NCBI GenBank assembly: GCA_036653735.1
Contig: JAVVTI010000044.1
Location: forward strand, 1-6,744
Source: CAVCAD01 sp036653735
GTDB taxonomy: Bacteria > Bacillota_I > Bacilli_A > RF39 > UBA660
Length of the DNA: 6,744 bases
Direction: 5' to 3'
Position numbers and translations under genes: made by a program. The notes under the pieces were generated by a model. That model was given only the letters and a program-made list of their open reading frames with translations. It made no database searches and was not told the origin of the DNA. Each line of letters opens with the position of its first letter. Positions within the stretch are counted from its first letter, which is position 1. Shown here piece after piece: positions 1 to 5,725 of this stretch.

Positions 1-40
1 GCAGAACCTTGAACTTTGCAATAACTTACTATTATTTCAT

Positions 41-445
41 TTAAATCATCAATCTTCTTTTTTCTTTAAAGTTTACATTTTTAATAAAATCTTTAACTAC
101 ATCAATTATTTCTTCAAAAATTTTTATGTTTTCATAATAATGATGATCAATCAAAAACTTATTGCGTAAACTCTCTCTTTCCCAATCATATTTTATATCT
201 AAAAAATTTATTTTTAATTCTTTAGATTTTACCTTATCATTATCTAAAATCATTTTTAAATATTTTAATTCTCTAGTCGTACAAATATCAATAATATTAT
301 TGTAATCACTATAAACATCATATATTTCTTTTAACATCTGCACTTTTGTTATTTTTTTATAATCCTTATACTTTTCTACAATTCGCGTATATTGTTCAAA
401 TACATATTCTTTTTTATAATAATTAATTTCATCGTACATTTTCAT
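41..445 (-). CDS. Unrecognised protein, 134 codons, probably frameshifted near its 3' end
   Basis: I do not recognise this family. The product is soluble-looking, rich in Lys, Glu, Ile and Tyr, and probably mostly helical, with no signal peptide or membrane segment. A central block around residues 53-67 (IDICTTRELKYLKMI) looks like a conserved helix, but I cannot name a domain. The start is supported by AGGAG at 456-460, ten bases before the ATG. The gene begins 34 bases after the ATPase stop codon, with no clear terminator between them, so co-transcription is possible. The last residues (EKRRLMI) follow a run of six A at 58-63 on the coding strand. The -1 frame after that run reads KKIDDLNEIIVSYCKVQGS and stays open to the window edge. 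The real protein is therefore probably longer, and either broken here or dependent on slippage. The existence of the gene is fairly safe; its end is not. Confidence 0.55.
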   Translation of the reverse strand: MKMYDEINYYKKEYVFEQYTRIVEKYKDYKKITKVQMLKEIYDVYSDYNNIIDICTTRELKYLKMILDNDKVKSKELKINFLDIKYDWERESLRNKFLIDHHYYENIKIFEEIIDVVKDFIKNVNFKEKRRLMI

Positions 446-479
446 TTACTACCGACTCCTATTTAATAAAATATTTTTA

Positions 480-1667
480 TTACTTTTTCAATAACCAATC
501 TAATACATTCATTTTCCTTATTCCATCATAATCAACTTCCGGATCTAAATCCATAGTTAATATATATTTAGGATAATGATCATTTATATTTCTTAAAGGA
601 GTTAGTTCTCTTTCTAATGTAGCTTTTTCTCTTGTTGTATAAGCAACTTGAAAATAAGTAAATCCTTCTTTATTTTCTGCTACAAAATCAACTTCATTTT
701 CTCCATTCTTACCTATATATATTTTGTATCCTCTTCTTTTAAGTTCTAAATATACTATATTTTCTAATACGTGTCCTACATCTAAATTTTTTCTTCCAAG
801 AAGCGCATATCTCATAGTAACGTCTGTTGCATAATATTTATCACCAGTAGATAAATATTGTTTGCCTTTTATATTATATCTTGATACTTTATTAAATATA
901 TAACTTTCCGTTAATGCATCAAGATAATTTTCAACAGTATGAACAGATATTGCTCTTCCATTTGAAGTTAATGTATCTGCTATTTTTTTTACTGACATAG
1001 TTGAACCTACACTTGAAAATAAAAATTCTGTTATACTTTTAAGCATTCCCGTGTCTGATATTTTTTTTCTAATAGCAACATCCTTAACTATTATTGTATT
1101 AAATATACTTTCCACATAACTATCTATTTCACTTTCATCATCTAATTTAAGTGCATATGGAAAAGAACTATTATTTACATACCTCAAATATAGTTTTTCG
1201 TCACCTTCTAAATTTAAATATTCTTTATACTCTTTAAATGACAAAGGTAGCATTTTTATTTCTATATATCTACCTGTTAATAACGTTGCAAGTTCTCCAG
1301 ATAAAAGATAAGCATTAGAACCTGTTATATATAAATCAACATTTTTCATTATATATAAACCATCAACAGCTTTTTGAAACATATCCACATTTTGTACTTC
1401 ATCAAGAAATATATAATATTTTTTATTATCAACTATTTTAGTCTTAACATATTTATACAAATCCATATAACCATCAAATGAGTAATCTGGTGATTCTAAA
1501 TTAATTGATATAATATGCTTATCATCTATACCCTCTTTTTTCAAACCTTCTATGAATAAAGCAAACAACGTTGATTTACCGCATCTTCTTATTCCTGTTA
1601 CAACTTTTATTAAAGCTTTTTCTTTCCACTTCTTTAATTCATCCAAATATTCTAATCTATTTATCAT
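480..1667 (-). CDS. AAA_14 / DUF4143 family ATP-binding protein, 395 aa
   Basis: This belongs to the widespread family of P-loop ATPases with an N-terminal AAA_14 domain and a C-terminal DUF4143 domain, whose cellular role is largely unknown. The Walker A motif GIRRCGKST lies at residues 25-33, Walker B IFLDE at 86-90, a sensor-like TGSN at 115-118, and GR at 132-133 as an arginine-finger candidate. The middle part resembles a winged-helix region. The C-terminal part carries the usual GHVLENIVYLEL block followed by ENEVDF and YFQV, a layout resembling a PD-(D/E)XK-like fold. The length is normal for the family and the gene looks intact. The reading frame is open a further 29 codons upstream, but those codons cover the promoter and palindrome, and AGAGGTGAT sits just before this ATG. 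It is the only gene here with a near-consensus promoter overlapped by a perfect palindrome, and it directly follows a truncated amidase. A self-contained, recently acquired cassette is an inference. Confidence 0.93.
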   Translation of the reverse strand: MINRLEYLDELKKWKEKALIKVVTGIRRCGKSTLFALFIEGLKKEGIDDKHIISINLESPDYSFDGYMDLYKYVKTKIVDNKKYYIFLDEVQNVDMFQKAVDGLYIMKNVDLYITGSNAYLLSGELATLLTGRYIEIKMLPLSFKEYKEYLNLEGDEKLYLRYVNNSSFPYALKLDDESEIDSYVESIFNTIIVKDVAIRKKISDTGMLKSITEFLFSSVGSTMSVKKIADTLTSNGRAISVHTVENYLDALTESYIFNKVSRYNIKGKQYLSTGDKYYATDVTMRYALLGRKNLDVGHVLENIVYLELKRRGYKIYIGKNGENEVDFVAENKEGFTYFQVAYTTREKATLERELTPLRNINDHYPKYILTMDLDPEVDYDGIRKMNVLDWLLKK

Positions 1668-1671
1668 ATAT

Positions 1672-1680
1672 ATCACCTCT
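1672..1680 (-). promoter_or_regulatory. Ribosome binding site that fixes the ATPase start
   Basis: The coding strand reads AGAGGTGAT followed four bases later by ATG at 1667-1665. This strong Shine-Dalgarno site picks the start that gives MINRLEYL. It argues against the upstream in-frame ATGs, whose 29-codon extension would cross the -10 and -35 boxes. The site lies within a few bases of the expected transcript start, so the untranslated leader would be very short. Confidence 0.8.
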
Positions 1681-1686
1681 GTATAT

Positions 1687-1715
1687 ATTATACACCAAAT
1701 ATAAAAAGTTTGCAA
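1687..1715 (-). promoter_or_regulatory. Sigma-70/SigA-type promoter of the ATPase gene
   Basis: On the minus strand, TTGCAA (1710-1715) is followed by a 17-base spacer and a perfect TATAAT (1687-1692). Transcription should start near 1680, giving a leader of only about a dozen bases. The -35 box lies inside the right-hand part of the palindrome at 1704-1731, as read on the coding strand. A protein bound there would compete with RNA polymerase. Confidence 0.75.
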
Positions 1716-1731
1716 CAAAATGCAAACTTTT
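1704..1731. repeat. Perfect 11-bp inverted repeat, candidate operator of the ATPase gene
   Basis: The arms aaaagtttgca (1704-1714) and tgcaaactttt (1721-1731) are exact reverse complements separated by six bases (acaaaa). No run of T follows in the right place on the coding strand, and the repeat lies before the gene rather than after it, so a terminator is unlikely. It spans the -35 box, which is a typical position for a repressor operator. From memory, TTTGCA...TGCAAA-like sites precede other DUF4143 ATPase genes, which would suggest autoregulation or a family-specific recognition site. That comparison was not checked. The last coding bases of the amidase remnant run into the outer arm. Confidence 0.7.
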
Positions 1732-1858
1732 AACTTTTTAGACATTTTTTGCAACCTATTATATTTATGTAATTAAAATTTCTTTTAATATTATTAGCAA
1801 CAGCTCCTGGATCTACACCTCCATGACCTGCATCTAACACTACCCCTTTTAACGCCAT
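1730..1858 (-). pseudogene. 5' remnant of an N-acetylmuramoyl-L-alanine amidase (Amidase_3) gene
   Basis: The frame starts at ATG 1858-1856 with AGGTGAT at 1865-1871 as ribosome binding site. It gives MALKGVVLDAGHGGVDPGAV, then ANNIKRNFNYIN and a tail without similarity, stopping after 42 codons. LDAGHGGxDPGA is the diagnostic N-terminal motif of Amidase_3 cell-wall hydrolases (CwlD and endolysin type), in which the His of GHGG binds the catalytic zinc. The family normally needs about 170 residues or more, including a zinc-binding Glu and a second His, and all of that is missing. Similarity fades after about residue 30, just before the palindrome and promoter of the ATPase gene. The most direct reading is a lysin gene whose 3' part was lost or displaced when the ATPase cassette arrived. 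The start and ribosome site are intact, so a short peptide may still be made. Confidence 0.8.
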
Positions 1859-1902
1859 AATTAAATCACCTATTACTAGTTTATGTAAATAAATAAATGT
1901 TG

Positions 1903-2811
1903 CTATAAATTTTTATTAACTTCTAAGGATTGTTTAATTAAATATAATACATATTCAATATCATCTTTATTTTTAAGACGCAACCTATAATCACCATTAC
2001 CACGATGTCCTATTTCACTAACATCTTCAACCAACTCATTAGCATCTTTTAGGCAGCCTTTTTTTACATTTAAATTTATCTTAAGTTCATTTTTAAAAAA
2101 TTCAATATCTACTATATTAGTTCTATCTTTAAATGCTATATAAAACTTCTTTACCACCATAGTAATGTTTCCTAATTCTAATATCTTATCTCTTAATTCA
2201 TAATATAATTCTTTTATTACATCATTAGAATAACTAATATGATCATCCTCAGTATAAACAACTATTTCTTTTTGAATATTATTATTCTCTGAATTAAAAT
2301 TAAATTCTTCTATCTTTAAATTACTTGTTTTTTCAATACAATCAATTTCATAAATATCATCTTTATATTTAACTATTTTTATTAAATCAACAGGAATATT
2401 CTTAAAATCTGTTGCATTAATTTGATACGAAGTAAAATCAGGTGATACAAATATTATTCTAGATTGTGTCCAATCAACATCACCTATACGAATATTAGAG
2501 TTCATTACTTCATTATACTTTAAAACAAAGTCTGCTTTCCTCTCTAAAAGCAACTTTAAATATGTATATCCCTGATCAACCAAACTATAATTTCTAATAT
2601 TTTTATACTCTATTATTTTAAATGCTTTTTGTTCTTGATCATAAGCCAATGTATCAATCTTAAAATTTCCAACCGCAAACTCACTTGAAACAAACTTAAG
2701 ATTTAATATAGTTTCCAAATTTTTATCAAAAAAGCATTGTAATTCCCTCTCTAACTTAAATTCACTTTTTAGAACTACTACAGTCTTATTTTTATCTTTT
2801 TTTAAAATCAT
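1903..2811 (-). CDS. DUF5655 protein with NucS-like PD-(D/E)XK nuclease domain, 302 aa
   Basis: Residues 15-80 fit a PD-(D/E)XK endonuclease fold as in NucS/DUF91-related proteins. GNFKIDTLAYD contains the metal-binding Asp53, and KIIEYKN contains the ExK pair Glu68 and Lys70, followed by VDQGYTYL with the Gln common in this group. The catalytic set looks intact. A linker rich in Asn and Glu (about 165-190) leads into a C-terminal DUF5655 domain (about 190-298), recognised by its GCLKDANELVEDVSEIGHRGNGDYRLRL-type block. The family is common in Firmicutes and other bacteria as an uncharacterised putative nuclease; DNA or RNA cleavage is inferred from the fold. There is no signal peptide, so it should be cytoplasmic. 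AGGAG seven bases ahead selects this start. The 31-codon upstream extension would begin inside the likely -35 box. The gene stands alone, between a terminator and the amidase remnant. Confidence 0.88.
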   Translation of the reverse strand: MILKKDKNKTVVVLKSEFKLERELQCFFDKNLETILNLKFVSSEFAVGNFKIDTLAYDQEQKAFKIIEYKNIRNYSLVDQGYTYLKLLLERKADFVLKYNEVMNSNIRIGDVDWTQSRIIFVSPDFTSYQINATDFKNIPVDLIKIVKYKDDIYEIDCIEKTSNLKIEEFNFNSENNNIQKEIVVYTEDDHISYSNDVIKELYYELRDKILELGNITMVVKKFYIAFKDRTNIVDIEFFKNELKINLNVKKGCLKDANELVEDVSEIGHRGNGDYRLRLKNKDDIEYVLYLIKQSLEVNKNL

Positions 2812-2818
2812 TTCCTTA

Positions 2819-2823
2819 CTCCT
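2819..2823 (-). promoter_or_regulatory. Ribosome binding site of the DUF5655 gene
   Basis: AGGAG lies seven bases before the ATG at 2811-2809 and so picks MILKKDKNK as the N-terminus rather than the Met 31 codons upstream, which has no such site. Related proteins also begin with a similar Met-Ile/Lys-rich stretch, as far as I recall. Confidence 0.75.
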
Positions 2824-2875
2824 ATTAATAATAAATAAAACATATATACTTTTTTCACATTTATTTATCATATAC

Positions 2876-2904
2876 ATTGTACTAAACATCTTACGAAAAG
2901 TCAT
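2876..2904 (-). promoter_or_regulatory. Candidate promoter of the DUF5655 gene
   Basis: The minus strand shows ATGACT (2899-2904), a 17-base spacer and TACAAT (2876-2881). The -10 box matches consensus at five of six positions and the -35 box at four of six. Transcription would start near 2869, leaving a leader of roughly 57 bases. AT-rich DNA gives chance matches, so this is only a candidate. Confidence 0.4.
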
Positions 2905-2954
2905 TAATTAAGTAACAATTTATAATTTTTTAAATAAAAAATAATAAATATTAC

Positions 2955-2981
2955 AAATAAAAACAACCTTTTAAAAAGGTT
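2955..2981 (-). terminator. Intrinsic terminator of the 2980-3753 gene
   Basis: The arms aacctttt (2965-2972) and aaaaggtt (2974-2981) are exact reverse complements; sterically this folds as a six-pair stem with a five-base loop. On the minus strand it is followed by GTTTTTATTT. The stem overlaps the stop codon at 2982-2980. A run of seven T on the other side means it could also stop plus-strand transcripts, although no plus-strand gene is present. Confidence 0.7.
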
Positions 2982-3753
2982 ATTTTTTTGGAGTTAATAT
3001 CTTTGTATATTCTTTTTCCTCTTGAAATACATCTTCTAATTGAACTTCTCCATCTAAAAGTTTACCTTTTAAATCTTCAAGCTGTTGTCTTTGTTCTAAT
3101 AATGATAAACTACCATCTTCTAAATTAGATATATCATCTATATCATCAAATATATCTTCTTCTTCTAAATCTGTTGAACTATCATTAATTAAATTTTCTT
3201 TATTAATAGATATCTCTTCAAGTAATTCCTTTAATTTTACTTTTTGTTCAATAACAGATAATCTAGATATAGCTCCCTCAACATTTACAATGATAAGATA
3301 TCCATTATCATCTACTTCATAACTAATAGAGTTTTCTTCACCATCTTCAATAAAAATTACTGTATTAATATCTCTTTGTATATCCTGTACATTTTTAAGA
3401 CTCATGAACAATGCATTTAAACCAGTCTGCTTTTTTTGATATCTCTCTATTTCTTCATCACTCATATCTTCTAAAAGATCAATAACACTAAACTGATCAA
3501 GTATTGATGATCTTATCTGTTTATATTGTACAGCCTTTTGTGTAGCTAACATAATATTAACTACTGGTATAAAGAAAGATAATAAACTCACCCTCTTTGC
3601 CTCAGGATTCATTTGTTGGGCTATCTCATGAAATCGATTTAAATCCATCTTATAACCATTATCAGCTAAGTCTTTAAACATCAATAACACCTGTGAAGAT
3701 TGTATACCAAAACTTGCAACTACTGTTCCTAACCATATTAATAAAATTCCCAT
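2980..3753 (-). CDS. Unrecognised membrane-associated protein with acidic C-terminus, 257 aa
   Basis: I cannot name this family. Two hydrophobic segments are visible: residues 2-17 (ILLIWLGTVVASFGI), which start immediately at the N-terminus, and about 56-72 (LLSFFIPVVNIMLA). A short hydrophilic stretch lies between them. A conserved-looking block follows around 90-118 (LLEDMSDEEIERYQKK, then TGLNALF), with a predicted beta-rich stretch near 130-165. Residues 190-213 are extremely acidic (TDLEEEDIFDDIDDISNLED), and 215-250 could form a coiled coil (LLEQRQQLEDLKGKLL). The N-terminal segment may be a signal anchor; topology cannot be settled from sequence alone. AGAAGGAG six bases before the ATG supports the start. 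The gene has its own TTGACA promoter and a terminator at its stop codon, so it should be transcribed alone. Nothing nearby explains its role. Confidence 0.8.
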   Translation of the reverse strand: MGILLIWLGTVVASFGIQSSQVLLMFKDLADNGYKMDLNRFHEIAQQMNPEAKRVSLLSFFIPVVNIMLATQKAVQYKQIRSSILDQFSVIDLLEDMSDEEIERYQKKQTGLNALFMSLKNVQDIQRDINTVIFIEDGEENSISYEVDDNGYLIIVNVEGAISRLSVIEQKVKLKELLEEISINKENLINDSSTDLEEEDIFDDIDDISNLEDGSLSLLEQRQQLEDLKGKLLDGEVQLEDVFQEEKEYTKILTPKK

Positions 3754-3784
3754 AATAAACTCCTTCTGTGTAATAATAGTTTAT

Positions 3785-3813
3785 AGAATAACATCTTTAT
3801 ATATAGTTGTCAA
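3785..3813 (-). promoter_or_regulatory. SigA-type promoter of the acidic membrane protein gene
   Basis: A perfect TTGACA (3808-3813) is followed by a 17-base spacer and TATTCT (3785-3790) on the minus strand. Transcription should begin near 3778, about 25 bases before the ATG. This is one of the two best promoter matches in the window. Confidence 0.7.
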
Positions 3814-3893
3814 ACATAATAATTAAATATTAATTTAAATTACATTAAATATTCTATACATATTATCATTTACTTATTATTAAGATACTTTGT

Positions 3894-3942
3894 TTACCCA
3901 ATAGCTACCATATACCCCGAACCCTCTAAAGCAATAATCAAC
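3894..3942 (-). other. Less AT-rich patch after cysE, function unknown
   Basis: Between the cysE stop and the next promoter lies a stretch with several C/G runs (acccaatag, taccccgaaccc), unlike the surrounding DNA. No U-tailed hairpin was found here, so it is not an obvious terminator. Two minus-strand frames are open through it. One continues cysE in frame past its TGA for 20 codons. The other, entered from an ATG at 3998 inside cysE, would give a 34-residue peptide ending EGSGYMVAIG at a stop at 3894-3896. Neither frame has a strong start signal of its own. It may be a coding remnant, a small overlapping gene or a structured RNA element. I cannot decide between these. Confidence 0.3.
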
Positions 3943-4449
3943 TCACTTATTGACAATTCTTGCTGGAACTCCAACAGCTGTAGAATCCTCTGGAACATCC
4001 TTTAAAACCACAGCATTAGCACCAATCTTACTATTTCTTCCTACTATAATATTGCCTAACACTTTAGCACCACTACCAATAAAAACATTATCACAAATAG
4101 TAGGATGTCTCTTTCCTGTTTCCTTGCCCGTTCCGCCTAAGGTAACATCCTGGTATATTGTAACATTATTTCCTATAATACAAGTTTGCCCTATAACCAC
4201 ACCACTACCATGATCTATAAATAAATTTTCACCAATAATAGCCCCTGGATGTATTTCTATACCCGTTCTCTTCTTACATCTCATACACAAAAATCTAGAT
4301 AAAAATTTATGGTTATTAATATATAAGTAATGAGATAACCTATAATAAATAACAGCTTTAATAGATGGATGTAATAACGCCTCACTACTAGAGACAATAC
4401 TAGGATCTCTTTCCTTAACAAGTCTTATTTGATTTCTAATATAATTCAT
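3943..4449 (-). CDS. cysE: Serine O-acetyltransferase, short form, 168 aa
   Basis: This cytoplasmic enzyme transfers acetyl from acetyl-CoA to L-serine, giving O-acetylserine for cysteine synthesis. The N-terminal helical part (1-60) carries the family signature ERDPS at 13-17 and the LLHPSIKAVIYYRLSH block. The left-handed beta-helix of hexapeptide repeats begins at TGIEIHPGA (62-70). Catalytic and substrate residues are present: Asp79-His80 in IDHGSG, the VTLGGTGK loop at 102-109, and RHP at 114-116. The protein ends with the typical VGVPARIV. Its length matches the short Gram-positive CysE/EpsC type rather than the approximately 270-residue enterobacterial enzyme. An ATG three codons upstream touches the Shine-Dalgarno sequence directly, so the ATG at 4449-4447, nine bases from GGA, is preferred. 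No cysK or cysS is next to it, and no T-box leader is visible. Confidence 0.95.
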   Translation of the reverse strand: MNYIRNQIRLVKERDPSIVSSSEALLHPSIKAVIYYRLSHYLYINNHKFLSRFLCMRCKKRTGIEIHPGAIIGENLFIDHGSGVVIGQTCIIGNNVTIYQDVTLGGTGKETGKRHPTICDNVFIGSGAKVLGNIIVGRNSKIGANAVVLKDVPEDSTAVGVPARIVNK

Positions 4450-4458
4450 ATATTTCAT

Positions 4459-4466
4459 TCCTTTTT
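4459..4466 (-). promoter_or_regulatory. Ribosome binding site deciding the cysE start
   Basis: AAAAAGGA abuts the first ATG (4458-4456) with no spacer, which ribosomes would not use well. The second ATG (4449-4447) lies nine bases away, a normal distance. The start is therefore placed three codons later than the longest reading frame. Confidence 0.65.
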
Positions 4467-4502
4467 ATAAAGTATGATATATAATAAAAATGTTATTTAC
4501 TT

Positions 4503-4532
4503 ATTTTATTAACAAGTACTAAGGCAAATCAA
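4503..4532 (-). promoter_or_regulatory. Weak candidate promoter of cysE
   Basis: The minus strand shows TTGATT (4527-4532), an 18-base spacer and TAAAAT (4503-4508). A promoter is needed between the htrA terminator and cysE, and this is the best match I see, but several other weak pairs exist in this very AT-rich stretch. Confidence 0.3.
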
Positions 4533-4575
4533 TTATTACTTTTAACAATAAACTATACAAATAAAATATATAAAC

Positions 4576-4609
4576 TACATATATATACATTAAAAGCATA
4601 ATATATGTA
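4576..4609. repeat. 9-bp inverted repeat between htrA and cysE
   Basis: The arms tacatatat (4576-4584) and atatatgta (4601-4609) are exact reverse complements around a 16-base spacer. The sequence is almost pure A/T, so chance is a real possibility. It sits upstream of the candidate cysE promoter and downstream of the htrA terminator, where a regulatory site would be plausible. The rest of the 4450-4645 gap shows nothing further. Confidence 0.3.
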
Positions 4610-4612
4610 TAA

Positions 4613-4647
4613 AAACATAAAAAAATAAAGAACTATATTCTTTATTT
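4613..4647 (-). terminator. Intrinsic terminator of the abi-htrA operon
   Basis: The arms at 4623-4632 (aaataaagaa) and 4638-4647 (ttctttattt) pair perfectly over ten bases around a five-base loop. On the minus strand the stem runs into a T-rich tail (TTTTATGTTTTT). The stem is A/U-rich and therefore weak, but the form and place are right, because it overlaps the htrA stop codon. Confidence 0.65.
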
Positions 4648-5725
4648 ACTTTTGAGTTAACTTTATACTTGTTTCATTCTCTTTACCATCTCTTATATAT
4701 TTAACTTTTATAGTATCACCAGGCTTATATTTATATAAATTATATCTTAACTGAGCCACATTCCCAGTATCATGTTCATTTAATTTAACAATAACATCAC
4801 CTTTTCTTAAATTAGCTTTATAAGCTGGTCCATCTTTTTCACTAACAACTACTACTATACCCTTAGTTATACTAGGATTTAATTTAATATCATGACTCAT
4901 AAGAGCATAAGTTTGATTTACATCAACCATTTCAATACCTATATAAGGTCTAATAATCTTCTTACCAGAAGTAATAGTATTAGCATAATCAAGTGCATCC
5001 TCTATAGGAATAGCAAATCCAATACCTTCAATAGAAGATTCAACTATTTTCAAAGAATTAATTCCTATAACTTCTCCATTAACATTACAAAGAGGCCCAC
5101 CACTATTACCAGGATTTATTGCAGCATCAGTTTGCATAACATTCATTATCCAATCTTCTGAATAAGAATTCTGTACACTTACAGATACAAGTCTATTTTT
5201 TCCACTCAAAATTCCTCTAGTAACAGTACCTGCAAAATTAGTATCAATAGGAGTTCCTATAGTAAATACCGTATCACCAACTCTTGCTCCTTCAGCAGTA
5301 CTTAAAACTGCTATTTTCTTAATTTCTCCATCTTTAACTTTTAAAACAGCAATATCAGCATATTCATCAGATCCAACTAACTCAGCTGTTACTTCTCTTT
5401 TATCAGATAATATAAGTTTAATTTCTTTACTATCAGCTATAACATGATGATTAGTCATTATAAGAATACTTCCTTTTTCCTTCTTATACGCAAACCCTGT
5501 TCCTGTACCTATTACCTTCCCTGAATTAATAGACTCAACTACCACAACAGAGTCAACTATATTAGATACTCCTTCTGCTATACCTTTATCAGTTAAAGTT
5601 ACATTATTTCTATTAACAGTTTCTGTTACAGTATTAGGATATCTATTAATAATAGTATATGTAGCACCTGCTCCAACCATTATACTAAGAACAATAACCA
5701 ATATATAATTAATTTTATTTTTCAT
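4646..5725 (-). CDS. htrA: Membrane-anchored HtrA/DegP-like serine protease with PDZ domain, 359 aa
   Basis: HtrA proteases degrade or process misfolded proteins outside the cytoplasmic membrane. Residues 5-26 form a single membrane anchor (INYILVIVLSIMVGAGATYTII) after a short positive N-terminus. The trypsin-like domain follows at about 45-250. Its triad is complete: His94 in TNHHV, Asp124 in YADIAVLKV, and Ser208 in GNSGGPL. The oxyanion-loop region QTDAAINPGNSGGP is typical. One PDZ domain occupies about 260-355 (RPYIGIE, then GPAYKANLRKGDVIVKLN). Length and order match Gram-positive HtrA-type proteins. AAGGAG seven bases before this ATG selects it over an ATG seven codons upstream. The gene starts inside the end of the abi gene, with an overlap of 11 bases, so the two should be translated together. 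This pairing may be incidental or functional. Confidence 0.93.
   Translation of the reverse strand: MKNKINYILVIVLSIMVGAGATYTIINRYPNTVTETVNRNNVTLTDKGIAEGVSNIVDSVVVVESINSGKVIGTGTGFAYKKEKGSILIMTNHHVIADSKEIKLILSDKREVTAELVGSDEYADIAVLKVKDGEIKKIAVLSTAEGARVGDTVFTIGTPIDTNFAGTVTRGILSGKNRLVSVSVQNSYSEDWIMNVMQTDAAINPGNSGGPLCNVNGEVIGINSLKIVESSIEGIGFAIPIEDALDYANTITSGKKIIRPYIGIEMVDVNQTYALMSHDIKLNPSITKGIVVVVSEKDGPAYKANLRKGDVIVKLNEHDTGNVAQLRYNLYKYKPGDTIKVKYIRDGKENETSIKLTQK

Noticed and set aside
1704..1731. The palindrome as a transcription terminator
   Set aside because: It lies over the -35 box of the ATPase promoter and no proper U-tract follows on the coding strand. An operator role fits better.
1668..1754. 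N-terminal extension of the ATPase (29 codons)
   Set aside because: It would run through the -10, -35 and palindrome, and the strong AGAGGTGAT site supports the later Met.
2812..2904. N-terminal extension of the DUF5655 protein (31 codons)
   Set aside because: No ribosome site precedes it, AGGAG supports the inner Met, and the extension covers the candidate promoter.
3895..3935. tRNA gene or fragment suggested by GGTTCG and GGGGTA-like strings
   Set aside because: No acceptor-stem pairing, anticodon arm or correct arm spacing could be found.
3894..3945. Alternative genetic code with TGA as Trp extending CysE
   Set aside because: CysE already ends at its normal C-terminus, all genes here use TGG for Trp, and no other gene needs TGA read through.
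3950..4213. Plus-strand ORF of 87 codons opposite cysE
   Set aside because: It is the antisense shadow of a gene with complete CysE motifs, has no ribosome site and gives a Thr/Pro/Leu-rich sequence without family features.
4450..4645. T-box or other cysteine-linked riboswitch before cysE
   Set aside because: T-box leaders carry a conserved GGTGG-type antiterminator block. Nothing of this kind is present in this almost purely A/T stretch.
4892..5161. Plus-strand ORF of 89 codons opposite htrA
   Set aside because: It lies wholly within the htrA protease and PDZ coding region on the other strand, and its Asn/Ser/Ile-rich product looks like an antisense translation.
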